This document shows positions 48,240 to 61,129 of a stretch of DNA of 64,000 nucleotides, piece by piece; position 1 is the stretch's first letter, and the number at the start of each line of letters is the position of its first letter. A program made the translations under genes and the position numbers. The stretch comes from Poecilobothrus nobilitatus (taxonomy: Eukaryota > Arthropoda > Insecta > Diptera > Dolichopodidae): the NCBI GenBank assembly GCA_947095535.1, contig OX352772.1, positions 34,057,445 through 34,121,444 on the forward strand, written 5' to 3'. The notes beneath the pieces were generated by a model. The model made no database searches. It was not told the DNA's origin and saw only the letters and a program-made list of their open reading frames with translations.

Positions 48240-51200
48240 AGAACTGGCAAGAAAAAAAAAACATGATATCATTGTTAGTAAATATCTAATATAAATACTA
48301 GATAAAACCATAAAGGAAAGTCTACTTTTATTGTTATTGCTCTTGCCCCTTTAGATTGTTTTTGCGTCTTTATTTGTTTTTTTTTTATAGCATATGCTAG
48401 GTCCTAGAATTTAATGTAACTAACTCTTCACATTTTATTTTAATATTATATAATTCTTATTTTGAAATTCATTTTAATATGAGACATCATAGTTATCCTT
48501 TAACATTTCATTGACATATCAAGTTATCTAGTAATCTTTCATGATGTTGCTGTTGCATGCAACATTTCAATTGTAAGTTTAAAAAACTTTTAATTATAAG
48601 TAATCAAGAGTTTGGTTTACTAAATAATTTAAAAAATCATTTTTTTTTTTTTTTTGTTGTTGTATGTATGTATATCACGTTTTTAAGATTTTCATTATTT
48701 TATTTGTTGTATTATCCCTTTTACTGAAAGAAGAAGTCCTTAAAAAAAAGAAAAGAAAAGCAAAGAAGAAAGTATACTTTTTTAAGTTAATTTATAAAAT
48801 TGAAAAAGATATAATTAAATAATTATTTGGTTTGTTTTTTTTTTTTTTTTTGAAGAAAAAACAGATAAGAAACATTTCTTTTTGGGATAAGTTTTTGATA
48901 AAATTAAATTAAATTTTTAATTGAAGATTTAATTCAAGATGATTATGATGATATTCTAATATTGAACAAAATTAAAAGCATTTTAAAAAAGTTAAAAAAT
49001 AAAAAAAAAAAAAAATAATTTTGTTTAATAATGTTTTTATTACAAATTAGGGACACTGATTGTTATAATAAAAGTTTGAAAAATTAATTTAATTACTTTT
49101 TATTGCAATAATACTAAATGTATTTAACAAAATTCAATAAATTCAATGGAAATCCTTTGCTGGGTTAAAATAATACTAAAAGAATTCTCTTTAAGAATAA
49201 TGTGCAACTCTTAATAATAATAATAATGAATCGCTTTTAATTGCTCATTTGGGTGAATTTTATTGGCATTTCATTAGGTAATTTCAAATATTTAAAGACA
49301 AAGTTCAACCATTTATATAAGAAGTCTTTCAGGACACTGTAAGGAACTTATAAAGAAAAAAGACAAGAGAATGATGGTACATACAGATTCTATTAAAAAG
49401 AAGAAGAATCTTCACGACACATACTCAAAAAATACGAAGTTTTAATCTGAGCGAAATAGGACTGATAAAAATATTCTAAAGTGAAGATAAAATGCATAAC
49501 ACACAGTAATAGGTAGAGCACAATTATAGATCTAAATTAAAGGGCCCCTATTATTTAGAGAAAATTATTATTCTCCTGATTTGTTTTAAAAAAAAAACCC
49601 TATCAGAAACAAGTATAAATAATAAAAATCCTCGGTCTTTAAGTATACATGACTTATTAACCGAGGTGATTACTGCTTTAAATTCTTCAATTGTGCAATC
49701 ATCCTTAGTGAACTTTTGCTATTTTTGATGATTGATATTTGATTTTAAAGATTCTTATGGAATCAATTTGTTTAAGTTCAGTAAATAATTTCCAACATTT
49801 TATAGAGAAAGTTATTTATTCTGTTGATTTGTCATAGTTTAGTGATTACTGATCTAAAAATTTAGTGATTATTGATGTATTAGTTGTACCTTCATCAATA
49901 AAAAAAAAAATTCTTAATTTTAGATAAATTTTCATACATAATTTATTTTAAACGATGTTAATTAAAAAAAAAAAATTGTTAATTTCTAAATTATATTTAT
50001 AAAATGACATTTATAAGATGACATTCTGTATATGTCACATTTTTTTTGACCGTGAAATTTTTTTTTTCTAGTATATGTATATTAAATTTTAAAGTAAAAA
50101 TTCGTCATTTTATATTTTTTAATTCAAGTACTTTTTTTTTGATTGCTTATAGTATATCTATCCTTAATTCTGAAAAATATTTATTTTTAATAAACCCATA
50201 CTATTTATATATTTCAATTATTTTTCAAAAATCTCCCATCAAATCATTCTAAAAAATCTCATATTTCTCTCAGATCATTCTAATGAAAACATTTTTATAT
50301 CACGATGAAGAGAAGTGAAAATTTTGTGGTAATGTATTTATTTTTATTCTTTGTTATATTGAAACTGGACGTTACCAGCATTTATAATAAAGGTAATATA
50401 AAAAAAAAAACGTAGATAAAAAAAGAGGGTGCAGAATGTACAAAAAAAAACATCAGAAAATGAAAAATTAATTTTGTTTTTGTTATTTTTTTTTTTACTC
50501 GACCACTCATTCTATATTTTATCCTCTATGGATTGAGTAAAATCACATAGCTTGAAGGTAATTTTATATCATACTTTTAAAAAAAAAAATATATTCTGGT
50601 TATGAAACATTGTGGCTGACAAATATTAAAGTGAACTGTTACTGGATATTGTTATGTTATATTTTAACTTTGTATAGATGATTGTGGGATTTTCATTTAT
50701 AATTTTGTATTATCGGTTTTGCTTTCGGTATGTCTGAATACTGAGAACGAGACGTCATTACACATGTCAACATGTTTTACTTTTTTTTATCCTTTATCAT
50801 ATCGTACATATATACATTTATACATTACATAAATAAGATTATACGTATATGTATAATAATCAGAATATACCTGATGTTGGATGATTATATAATATATGAA
50901 TGAAATTCATTAGTAATTGGCTGATTTTTGATTATAGAAAATAAATATTGGGGTTGGGCAGACAGTTTATTTATTTTTTTATACCCTGAATCCTTGACAA
51001 ATAAAGTGATGATATATTTTATTAACATCTCCAAGAGTCTTTAAAAAAAATACTTTTCTTTTTATTTTTTATACAGTATATTAAATATTTAGTTTGCTTG
51101 TATCGTATTTTTGTAATAAAAAATTAGGTAAATACCTAATAGTATAGTGGGTATACTGTAAATGTTAGTATACAAGTAATTGTAATGTAATTAATTGATA

Positions 51201-51775
51201 AGGTTTTGACTAATTGGAAAATAATCATATTGATCAATTATTTTGGGGTTGGGTGTAATAAAACAAAAAAAAAAAGCATAACAAAAGAACATTTTTTATG
51301 TAAGAAAACAAAAAATTAAAGAAAAAATAAAAATAAATAAGGATACTAGGTAGAATGAATTGTTTATGGCATTAAAAAGAAAATAATTGAAGAAAACGGA
51401 ATTAGTAATTAGATTTAATTGTTATCCGAGTAATTGAAAGAAAAAAAGAAAATGAAAAGTCAATTTTATAAAATGAAAACAAATTTTATCTTATAGTTTT
51501 ATTTATTTTAGAGATTTTTATAAAGTTGAGTAAATAAATTAAAAAAAAATACCAAAGGGTTGGGTAAATAATAAAATTGTTATAAATATAGGTTAGATTG
51601 GTTTTAAATTGATAAGAATTTTTTTTTTTGTTAAAAGTAAAAATTTAGGTCATAGGATAAAAGATTTCTTTTCATTTAAAATTAACACTTATATATTAAA
51701 TGGTTATCTGTAATGGTTTGTGATACATTCTATATTTTGGTATTTGAAAATGGTTGAAAGAAAAACTTAAAGTAT
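48240..51775. other. AT-rich stretch, nothing recognised
   Basis: Homopolymers and short TA runs throughout. A minor AAG/GAA-rich patch lies near 48728-48770. No gene or complete repeat element is supported. Confidence 0.5.
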
Positions 51776-51794
51776 CTTTAAGTGTATTTTTTTT

Positions 51795-51985
51795 TTCTAA
51801 GGGAGGTGGGAATCTTCCAAGGACACCAAGAATTTTCCCTTGGCAGTGTCATATTCTTATTGACTAAATCCACCTCCCCTTTTAGCGAATATAATGTGAT
51901 GAAATCCTTAACTGCGAACGCTGTTATTGACTGTAAGGAAACAATGAATCCGCCTATTGTTATTACTATTTTGCTAACAGTAACT
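51795..51985 (+). pseudogene. Unnamed duplicated coding-like segment, copy 1
   Basis: The frame reads REVGIFQGHQEFSLGSVIFL, then LTKSTSPFSEYNVMKSLTAN and ends KETMNPPIVI. The same peptide pattern occurs at 61755-61922 on the minus strand (REVGIFYRHQKFPLGSTRFL, LTKPISSFS, RETMNPPII). Several differences are synonymous third-base changes (TTT/TTC, GGC/GGT, AAA/AAG, AGC/AGT), which suggests the segment once evolved as protein. I do not recognise the family. The other copy lies between the Harbinger transposase and its Myb-like neighbour, so a transposon origin is likely. After 51985 the sequence runs into a non-coding repeat. Confidence 0.4.
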
Positions 51986-52002
51986 ATAGCCGTTACAACA
52001 GT

Positions 52003-52208
52003 TACAACATGCAGTAGTGTATAACATCTTACTGCATGAGGTAACTATTGAAGGCAACCTCCACTGTCATTGTAGCAGCTATTATTTTTTGAAATTAGTA
52101 TTCTTATTAATATTATTATTATTTTACAACGTGTAGTAGTATATAACATCTTACTGCATGATATAACCAAAGATAGCTCTGGCCACTGTAGCAGCTATTA
52201 TTATTATT
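52003..52208. repeat. Two-copy direct repeat, period about 124 bp
   Basis: ACAACRTGYAGTAGTRTATA, ACATCTTACTGCATGA and GTAGCAGCTATTATT recur in the same order, starting near 52003 and 52127. The second copy is followed by an ATT microsatellite. The stretch just upstream belongs to the duplicated coding-like segment. Confidence 0.75.
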
Positions 52209-52209
52209 A

Positions 52210-53750
52210 TTACTACTATTAATTATACGATATACATTATTAAGATATGACGATTTAAATATTGTTGTTGTATAATTTGTGTATATCTTAAGAAATTTGT
52301 TTGTTTGTTTATTTAAAAGAATGCGCAACCAACATTTTTTACTATTACTGTGCTATGATTTGGCGGGACAAATGTGGGATATTTTAAATTAGACAGGTTT
52401 TTAAACGGTTTAGACAGGTTTAGACAGGTTTTTACTGGCGTTGACAGTACTAAAACAAAGCGACGTTATCATTGGCCATCAAAAAATTTCAATGCACAAC
52501 ATTATGTGACTCTCGAAGCGATACTTAAATACGAGACAAGAATTGGGTTACCACCATTTAGGTGACGTTTTTAATGTTTAGTGTCATACGATTGTTACAA
52601 TGTAGTTTTTCAAATGTGAGAATTATTATATATACGCACATGACGTTATTAATGTGCATTGTGCGTTTGTTACAGATTGGGGTTTTTTGAAAATGCAGAA
52701 TGCACTCGCCCATGTATTTTATAATTTTTTTTTCCCCAGAAATGTCAAAACAAAAATAAATATTTCCAAAAAGAAAATTTCTTAGTTAATCTTACTCCTA
52801 CAGCACTGAATTCATCAAAAACAAATTGGCACTGCAAAATTTCTTTGCAGTTTTAATTTTCAAACACATTGCAATGGAAGCCTTTCATTTTCAAACATAC
52901 TTCTTTTTCAGTTTTACCAATTCTTGATAAACAAACAAACATACTTTATATAAGTCTAACTTGAAATTTGAATTTTGCATTTTCAAAAAAACTCATTTAT
53001 TGAAATAACTCTTTTTCATATTAATGCATTCTTTGATAGTTGGGTCAATTTGTATCTTACTTTCCCCAAGATTGATTGATTTTTTTTTCCTTTCTATGCG
53101 TTAATTCAACCTAAATGCTTCATTTTTTTTAAATTTATATTTTTAATCTAAACTTTTTCATAGTTTGTTAAATTATTTTATTTTACTGTTTTGATTCTTT
53201 TCTTGTACAATTAATTAGAAGCTAGTATTCATTAAACATCCTTAAAACTATACACACACACTATACACTACAGTCAGTATGAAAACTATTAATGATGGTG
53301 TTTATATAAACATTCTTAGAAAGAATAGAATAAGAACAAAGAAAATATCCAATTTAGGTCAAATACTTTTGTGAATTGACAAAAGAAAAAATGTAGTAAA
53401 TTTTAAATAAAGAATATGTAGTAGTAAAAGTACATTTAAATATACATTAACGGTTCAAAAGTTTTGTTTTTGAAAAATAATTCTTTTGGCATTTTACTTT
53501 TGATCTTCTCCACATTTTCATCAAATAAATTAAGACAAGTTTTTGTGAATAAAGATTTTTAATTTTGTATTTTTTTATTAAATTTAAGGTAACCAGAAGT
53601 AAATGTTCCGATGCGCAATTAGAGCATCGAATTTTAAGTCTGTACAAAGTACAACCTTATTGAAAAGTCGAAATACCGATTCGTTTTTCTTTCTATATTC
53701 TCGCCAATCTGAGTGAACGCGGGCAAAGGTATAGCCGGCGGTCGATCGCG
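52210..53750. other. AT-rich stretch with a TTAGACAGG mini-repeat
   Basis: TTTAGACAGGTTTAGACAGG and related units lie near 52388-52432. A frame at 52374-52565 continues past them but matches nothing I know. The rest is featureless. Confidence 0.45.
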
Positions 53751-53756
53751 CATAAA

Positions 53757-53850
53757 GCATTCTTTCTTAATAATCCAAATCCACTAAAACCACTTGCCGG
53801 GTTGAGATTATCCTCCATTAACGTCACCCAAGACTCAATTTGCTTTCTTT
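53757..53850 (-). pseudogene. Myb/SANT-like domain fragment (Harbinger partner?), left copy
   Basis: On the minus strand KQIESWVTLMEDNLNPASGF, then SGFGLLRK. This lines up with QQFELLIELMEKHPNIATGF, GGF in the gene at 62278-63101: Q.E.. .LME..N.A.GF.GF. PIF/Harbinger elements carry a Myb-like protein beside the transposase, and a HARBI1 N-terminus starts 490 bp away on the other strand, so a common element is plausible. The frame after LLRK reaches a stop without the expected second helix. Confidence 0.4.
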
Positions 53851-54335
53851 TAGTTAATTTTTTTTCTTTAGACTAAATTGTTAAATTTGTTAAAACTATA
53901 ACCGCAATATTCAAAAGATATGAATGAAAAATTTTAACGTAATTAATAGTTATACCCTGATTATTATAGACTTGAAAAATGATAGTGATCACTTTTCTTG
54001 TATCACTTGAAATGAAGTTGTTTATTATCTTAGACTTGTGAAGGGAAAATAATTATGTGAAGTTTACCGCTTTTACCGATTTTACCGATAAAAACAAAAT
54101 TTAGTTTTTATAATTCTCAATATATGGATTTGAATTTTTATAGGTTATGCACTTATGTGTATCAAAACAAATTTGTGTAATTGTAGTTTTGAAAAGTACC
54201 TACATTCCATGTTTATACGTTCATGTTTATGTAAAGGAAGTTTTTAAAAAATTTTATATTTTAAATAAATAATATAAATAAAAAAAAAGTATAAGTTAAT
54301 TTGTGATTTATTCGGATTCGAACCCGATAAATGCG

Positions 54336-54845
54336 AATAAAGTTAAGCGTGTATGTAGAAGGCACATAAGAGATCATTCAAATCCATTGGAATTGCCTGA
54401 TGAAATGTAAGAATTATTTATAAAACTGCTTAATTCCTATAACTTGGTTTTTAAATATTTTTTTAGTTAGAGTGTCGAAGGATGCCTTTAAGTTTCTTCT
54501 TATCATGTTAGAGAGAAACATAAAAGTAACGGTGTGATCGTCATCTGTACTTCCAATTGTAAAGTTAAATGGAGCGCTTCGATTTTTTGCAGAAGGTTGC
54601 TACCAAACTGGAAGAACCAACGATTTTAATGTGGGTATTTCACAACATTGAAAGAAGTGCTGCATGTTTTTGAAAAATACCTCTGCCCAGAATTAATTAA
54701 GTTTCCGCAGTCTGAAGATAATAAAATATGTATTAAAGAACATTTCTACAGAAAATTTAAGTTTCCTGGAATAATTGGCTGTGTTGATGGAACACATATT
54801 AAAATACGTTCTCTTTGTAATAAATTTGATCTATTTATTTTGTAA
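54336..54845 (+). pseudogene. HARBI1-type transposase, N-terminal half
   Basis: PIF/Harbinger transposase fragment. In order: RRHIRDHSNPLELPDE, a probable small intron (54407 to about 54470), SKDAFKFLLIMLERN, then a TGA, LPIVKLNGALRFFAEGCYQT, DFNVGISQH and, in another frame, VLHVFEKYLCPELIKFPQSE and KFPGIIGCVDGTHIKI. The D of GCVDGTHI (54786-54788) is the first residue of the DDE triad. RD.SNPLELPDE, ALRFFA.G.YQ and GC.DGTHI are HARBI1 hallmarks. It stops matching shortly after IKI and its continuation (YYNRKGFYSLNA) is found at 61.15 kb. A stop and a frame change show decay. Confidence 0.85.
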
Positions 54846-54849
54846 TTTA

Positions 54850-57430
54850 TTTTATTTATTTATATTGTCTGTCTTGTCGATTTAACACTTTTTGATCATA
54901 TAAATATGAGCATGCTTAAATGCTCACCAAATATTGATTCAAAAAGTTCCTTTTACATATTTAAAACTGTGAAAAAGGATATCGCAGATCACTTGGTAAT
55001 TCTGTCAAATTTTCCGTTTTCGTGGCACACCTAAATATATCCAAAATATTCAATTATTATTATCTAGCATTTGCTCGCAAATATGCAAGTCAAAATACTA
55101 AACAAAACATGACTTCCAAAATTTTAATAAGCATTATAGTTTCCAGCATATAATACGCTAGTATATATATAATTCTTATATTAAATAAAAGAACAAGTTG
55201 AGATTAGAATTATATCTAATTTTATTTTAAAAAAATCAAGCCTTATATACTACTTGCAGAGTACCCGGGGTTGCCCGGAGTATTTTATCGGCTTTATGAA
55301 ATAAAAATGATTAACTTTTGCTTTTGAGTTAATATACTTAATTTAATGAATATAGTTCACGTATTACTATGCATTTTCAGATGCTGGTAGTTAATATTCT
55401 ATTTTTTATTACATTTAGTTAAATTGAATAAACAGAGCGAAAAATTAAAGACAATTCGTCTACAAAAAATCTTTAAATGAATCAATAATCTTTTGAGTAC
55501 ACAATTACGGCGAAGTGAGTTTTTACAATGTATTCGTTAATACCGATATAATTGTATTTCAATTATAAAAGACCATAATGTAATACATTTTTTTTTCGTA
55601 GGTAATGTCACTTCATGTTTTTGGGAATTATTCTTTTAAGCACATTTTCAAAAATTTTCTATTAAGTTCGCTCTGTCAGTTCGTCTATTTACAAAACTTA
55701 TATACTGTTTAATAAAAAGCAATGAAATATTAACTATACATAGGTCTCTTAAAAAGTAATGTTATAGAACAACTTTTTTATGTACCTTCACCGTTGGAGA
55801 TCCTACAGCACACACAGCTCTTAAAATTTTGAAAAAACTTCTTTTTAAATGCATTCATCTCAGGTTCTGTTTAACATATTTTTTTTAATATAAAAACTAC
55901 ATGATTGTGTTTTACCTTTATAAATCAACCGGAATTTTTTTACGTTTACTTTTTCTAATTATGCTTTCAAATTGATTGGTTAAAAATATGTGTAGAAATT
56001 GTGTATGGATAAGAATGTAAGGTTTTCAGTTCTTTAAATATGTATGTACTTATTTTTGATTAAATACTGTACAGAAATGTGAATATGTTTTCTAATTTAA
56101 TTGATTATGTTTATAGTATTTTTAAATATACGGATATTATACATACTATATGAAGATATTTCAATGATATTTTATGGGAAATATGTTATACACATGCATC
56201 TTATATAGGTAGACCACATGTAAAGACCACATGTAAGTAATGCATTTCTGAATGATGACATGATGATTGTCTAATGTAGCAGATTATTTCTATTTTTTAA
56301 CAACAGCCGAAAATGTTATATTGTTAAGACTTAAACACAGTATTCTTAAGATACTTAATAAGGTTACTTTAATTACTGTTCTATGTTAGAAATTTGCATT
56401 GAAAGGTTTTTATGGAATATTAAAAACAGTATAGATAAAAGTAAAGAGTGTTGGAAATATCTTTTTAATAATAATAATAATACAAAAAATTAGGCAGAAT
56501 ACTTTTAATACATATCGGAAATAAATCGAAGCCCGCCGGGCCGAATCCGGGTAACATATTGTATGTATGTATTCTTCGACATCCGTCCAAAGCTAAGAAG
56601 AACATTTGTACAAATTTGCAACTCAATCGATCAAACCGTTTAGGCAGGATAACGAAAAAATGAAAAAGCGTTTAATGGCTCTTGGGCCGCAATGGGTTAA
56701 TGAACCGAAACACCATATATCCTATAACACTTTCCGGGGTTGTAGAAATGTTCGGACTGGTGGTTTTTACGTGAAAAGGGCACTAACAAACAAACAAACA
56801 AACAGAATTTCTGCTTTATATATTAGATTTGGATTTTTCCAAATCCAATACAAATTTTATCAAAGGCATTTATTGCTTTGTTACAAAGATTTTATTTGGG
56901 ACAAAAGAATGCAATATCTTCACCTAGAATTAATTTATAATATAATTGTCATATCTACATATTACCAACCAAATTTACATTAATTTCATGCAATCGAATT
57001 ACTCATACAGAAATCTATATCATTTAGAATATAGTACAAAATTGTAATCCGATGTTCTTTATTTCTTTTCAACAAGTGAATGCACTTGTAATTGTAACGA
57101 GGAAGAATACAGTTGCATTTGTCAACTCTTAGATACCCGTACGAACCGTTAGTATGTTCACAGCCTGTCACTCTGCTCACAATATTATTTTTTTAATATT
57201 TTAGTATTTTAAAATAATTTGGGTGAATTTTATAATTTCTAGAACTATGGGTTGTACATATGTTAAAACTATATGTTTATACATTCTTCGAAAGCAGATT
57301 TTAACCTTCCACATAACGATTATCAATCCAAAACTTTTTTAAATATCCTATAGTACCATTTAATACTAAGCAGTAAATGTATATTAAATTTACTAAGTAC
57401 AAAATAGTAAATATAATTTTAAATATTATA
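54850..57430. other. Insert between transposase halves, left part
   Basis: AT-rich repeat debris. GAGTACCCGGGGTTGCCCGG (about 55259) and AAGCCCGCCGGGCCGAATCC (about 56530) are GC-rich phrases of the kind found at the ends of insect interspersed repeats. The 125-residue frame at 56606-56983 runs out of such boilerplate and is unlikely to be a gene. Confidence 0.5.
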
Positions 57431-58183
57431 TTATACTAGAAAATCCCCTGTGCAATTGCACAATTTCTGTAGATTCTAAAACATTTACGGTATCATACTG
57501 ACTCCCTTAATAAACTACCTAAAAATTTAATTTTCACATCAGCACCATTAAAAAAATGTTGAAATTACTTACTTACTTGTAATAGAAAAAAAACATAAAA
57601 GAAATCTAAACACATAAAATTAAAAATGTTAGGTACAGTTTATTAATTTTTTCTCGCCGTTTTTTCGTGGCGGTAATTTTTGACAGTTTTTTAATCATTG
57701 AGAAAAAATGGTCCAAGCTAAAAACACATTCAGGGTAAAAGTTCGTGCCGATATCTCAAAAATTGTTTGAAACACATGTATAAAGTGTACAATAAAAACC
57801 GGCGAAAAACCAACCAACACCAACCGCTACGACATTTTTTTTTTTTGTTACATTTAAAACAATACCAATAATCGAAATAATTTTAATATTTGTTAAAATT
57901 TTACCAGACTCTCTATTTTTCTTTAGTTTAAAAAAAAAAAATTTTATGTCGATGAAAAACAGTTGTTTTCGCAGCGAAATTACTTTAATTACCAAAACTA
58001 CTTTCAAGTCTTTTGTGTTTATTTTTTTTTGCTTGAAAAAAATTTGCTGAATTTATTTTATTTAAATGTACTTTGGAAGAGGTCTTTGGTATATTTAATA
58101 AAAGATATGTCTCTGATAATGTAATTTCATAAATTTTCGGAGCCTTTTTTTTGTGACGGTCGTTTTCGACAGCTTTTTAATTT

Positions 58184-58915
58184 AATGGTCTAATAATAAA
58201 TTAGTACAAAATTATGAATCTATTAGAGAAGGCTTCTAAAATGATATTTTCTATGTTATTTTTTCTTTTTGTTTTAAGAAAAATATCCATTTCTATAATA
58301 TTTAGTAAGTTTCTGATTTTTGTTATGAAATATAATTAGCTAAGTCTGCCGAATTTTATATTAATAAAAAAAATTCGAATATTTTATGTTATATCAAAAA
58401 TTCAGCTTAAAAAATCAAAATTCCAACCTAAATAAACAAAACTACTTTAAAGTCTGCTGCGAAGCTTTTACCAGCTTTTATAATAGTGAAAACAAAATCA
58501 AGAATAAAATCGGCCTATTATTTGTTTCTTATAAATATAAGGCTTATTATAAACTTTGCTCTTTTCACTTTCAAGTCTTTTAATTTTATTAAGAGTATTT
58601 TTATTTTTTTCAAAACAAAGAGTAATTTTTCAAACTGCCAACAGGACATTAATAATTTATTTTTAATTTACCGCTGCGACCAGTTCATAATGGATGTGGC
58701 GGTCAAATTTAAAAATTAAAAATTAGCTTTAAATTTTGTGTCGAAAGTACTTTTTAAAAAGTAAAAGTTTGTGTCTCTGATAAGACTTTTAGTCGAAGAT
58801 TTGTGTCTCTGATAATAAAATTTTAAATAAAATAAATATACAGAAATATCATCATTGTCAGTTTAGTTTACATTCAGTGTGAGTGGTTTATTATAGAAAT
58901 AAAATATTTTTTTTT
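58184..58915 (+). repeat. Long direct repeat, copy 1
   Basis: About 700 bp starting TAATGGTCTAATAATAAATT and ending near AGTTTAGTTTACATTCAGTG. It reappears at 59072-59750 with small indels and scattered substitutions. Internal landmarks are GTCTGCCGAATTTTATATTA, GAAGCTTTTACCAGC and AATCAAGAATAAAATCGGCC. Weakly similar phrases (CGACAGCTTTTTAAT) at 57680 and 58165 hint at an older third unit upstream. Reading frames here (58386-58583, 58486-58719) follow the repeat and are not genes. Confidence 0.9.
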
Positions 58916-58918
58916 TAC

Positions 58919-58942
58919 ATGTTGGCAAGGTCTCGCCAACAT
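58919..58942. repeat. Short hairpin at the junction of the direct repeats
   Basis: ATGTTGGC and GCCAACAT enclose an eight-base loop: a perfect stem of eight base pairs, just after copy 1 of the long direct repeat and absent after copy 2. Confidence 0.8.
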
Positions 58943-59071
58943 CTTGTGTGAATTGGTATTATGGTATTATTATTATATTGTGTATATTATCAGAAATTTA
59001 ATCATTAATTTCAGTTATTATAATGATCTGATTAATAAATTTTATTTTTTTCCATGGCTAACAATATTATT

Positions 59072-59750
59072 AATGGTCTAATAATAAATTAGTACAAAAT
59101 TATGAATCTTTTGTGAGAGAAGGCTTCGAAAATGATATTTTCTATGTTATTTTTTTCTAATCCGTTAAATATCCGTTTCTATAATATTTAGTAAGTTGCT
59201 GACTTCTGTTATGAAATATAATTATTTAAGTCTGCCGAATTTTATATTAATAAAAAAATTTCGAATATTTTATGTTATACCAGTTCTACCGAAAATTTAG
59301 CTTAAAAATCTAAATTTCAACCTAAATAAAAAAAACTATTTTAAAGTATATTACGAAGCTTTTACCAGCTTTTATACTAATGAAAACAAAATCAAGAATA
59401 AAATCGGCCTATTATTTTTTTCTTATAAATATGAGGTTTACTATAAACTTTGCTCCCTCTCACTTTTTCACTTTCAGGCGTTTTAATTTTATTAAGAGTA
59501 CCTATTTTTATTTTTTTTTTTCAAAACAAAGATTGAAAACGCCAAGTATGTACTTTTTTTAAGTACTTTTCCTTTTTTGACTGTACTCACTTTTAATGAA
59601 CGATTTGTGTCTCTTGATAATACTTTGAGTCAAAGATTTGTGTCTCTGGTAATAAAATTTTAAATTATTAAATAAATATACCGAAATATCATCATTGCCA
59701 GTTTAGTTTACATTCAGTGAGTGAGTGTTTTATTATAGATATAAAATATA
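59072..59750 (+). repeat. Long direct repeat, copy 2
   Basis: Second copy of the 58184-58915 unit, offset by about 890 bp and in the same orientation. The shared order of landmarks continues to TTTACATTCAGTGAGTGAGT. Divergence is visible by eye, so the duplication is not recent. The frame at 59380-59562 duplicates part of the one in copy 1. Confidence 0.9.
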
Positions 59751-60279
59751 TGTTTTTATTATATTGTGTATTATATTATAGATTAATGCGTACATAGTAT
59801 ATTTGTATTGTTATAAGTATATCGCCATACATTGCAATATTTCTTTAAAAATATTTCCATTCATAGAATAATTTCTTATATGTACAATAAAATACATATA
59901 TGGTAGTATGTAAATACGGCGCTATATAATATACATCTATACTCTTATCATTCATTCACTAATGACATATACGATATGTAAATAAACATGATATTATATA
60001 AGTATGTATGTATATCAATATCATATAAATAAAAATTCTTCAAGCAACCGTTATGTTGTTTATTTATTTACATTTTTTTGTACTACGCATTATATCTTCA
60101 ACAATTTCAAATGATCGAATAAAACAAAATGCAAAAAATTCGTTAAAGAAATTTGTTAGAAAATTTGAAAAAATCAAGTAACACTTTCGTCAATTATAAA
60201 GTAACCCTATATTATTAAAAAACGTGGTTAACAGAAATAAGAGTATAATGTTGAAGCTTTAATTTTTGTGTATTACTTC

Positions 60280-61015
60280 AAAAAAATTTTAACAGGTGTT
60301 TAAGTTACAGGTGTTTAAAAGTAGGAAATTGACTCATACTTATTTTCAAAGATCGAACTTCTGTCAAAATTTCAAGTTTTCAACTTAAACCGTTTAGAAG
60401 ATAGAAGGGTTAAAGGATTTTGCAAAATTTTAGTTTCGCATAACGGTAAATTAAGACACCGTATGCCAACTATATATTTATTGTATATATACTTTTAAAG
60501 CTAATAAAAGCGGTAATCGTTTGCCGTTTTCAGAATGAAGATATACCTTATACAACTTGTGCTATAACAATTTAAATATAGAGCTTTTTTGAACCTTTGG
60601 GGAGCTGTTGCTCTGTAACGGGTGGGGTTACAAAAAAAAGTTATTAAAAATAAAATTAATATTTTTGTAACATCTATCAGCAGTTAAAATTTCATAGCTC
60701 TATTTCAAAAAAAATGTGGGGATCTAATAGTTAAGTGTTCGAGAGCTACCCGAAGTTTTGGTCGGAACTCATCCAAAAAAAATAGGGAACCTACAAATTG
60801 CTCCTAGAATATTTTGTGTAAATTTCAAGATTCTAGTTTTCTTAGTTTTTGAGTTAGTGTGCTGACGGACGGACGGACGGACATGGCTCAATCGACTTAG
60901 AATTTTTTTCTGATGCGATCCATACCTTTGAAGGTAGATCTAGCTCGCTTATTTCGAGGTGTTACAAACGGAGGAGTAATTTTATTATACCCGATCCTAT
61001 CGTACGGGTATAGAA
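60280..61015 (+). mobile_element. Dispersed non-coding repeat with GGACGGACGGACAT tail
   Basis: The right part reads TTTTCTTAGTTTTTGAGTTA, four GACG units ending GGACATGGCTCAATCGACT, then GTTACAAAC and a terminal TATACCCGATC...GATCG...GGGTATAG-like inverted motif. The same ordered motifs close the element at 17530-18845, so the two belong to related repeat families. The left limit is uncertain. It lies within the DNA that separates the two transposase halves. Confidence 0.6.
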
Positions 61016-61129
61016 GTACAAATAGATGTTAGCAATTGAAATTATGACCACACAAAATGTTAGGTAATAATAATATTTTAAAATTATTTTGTTTATCGCA
61101 GTTTTGATAATTACAGTACAGTCAAGATA

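Noticed and set aside
48076..48264. Repeat-containing protein SHLLFI-RHPL
   Set aside because: Simply the 33-bp tandem repeat read in one frame; flanks are non-coding.
52388..52432. Telomere-like TTAGG repeat
   Set aside because: Units are TTTAGACAGG with irregular spacing, not the insect TTAGG telomere motif.
52374..52565. 63-residue frame near the TTAGACAGG repeat
   Set aside because: Matches nothing I know and starts within a mini-repeat; could not be supported.
56606..56983. 125-residue open frame
   Set aside because: Begins in interspersed-repeat boilerplate with no recognisable domain; codon use is not convincing.
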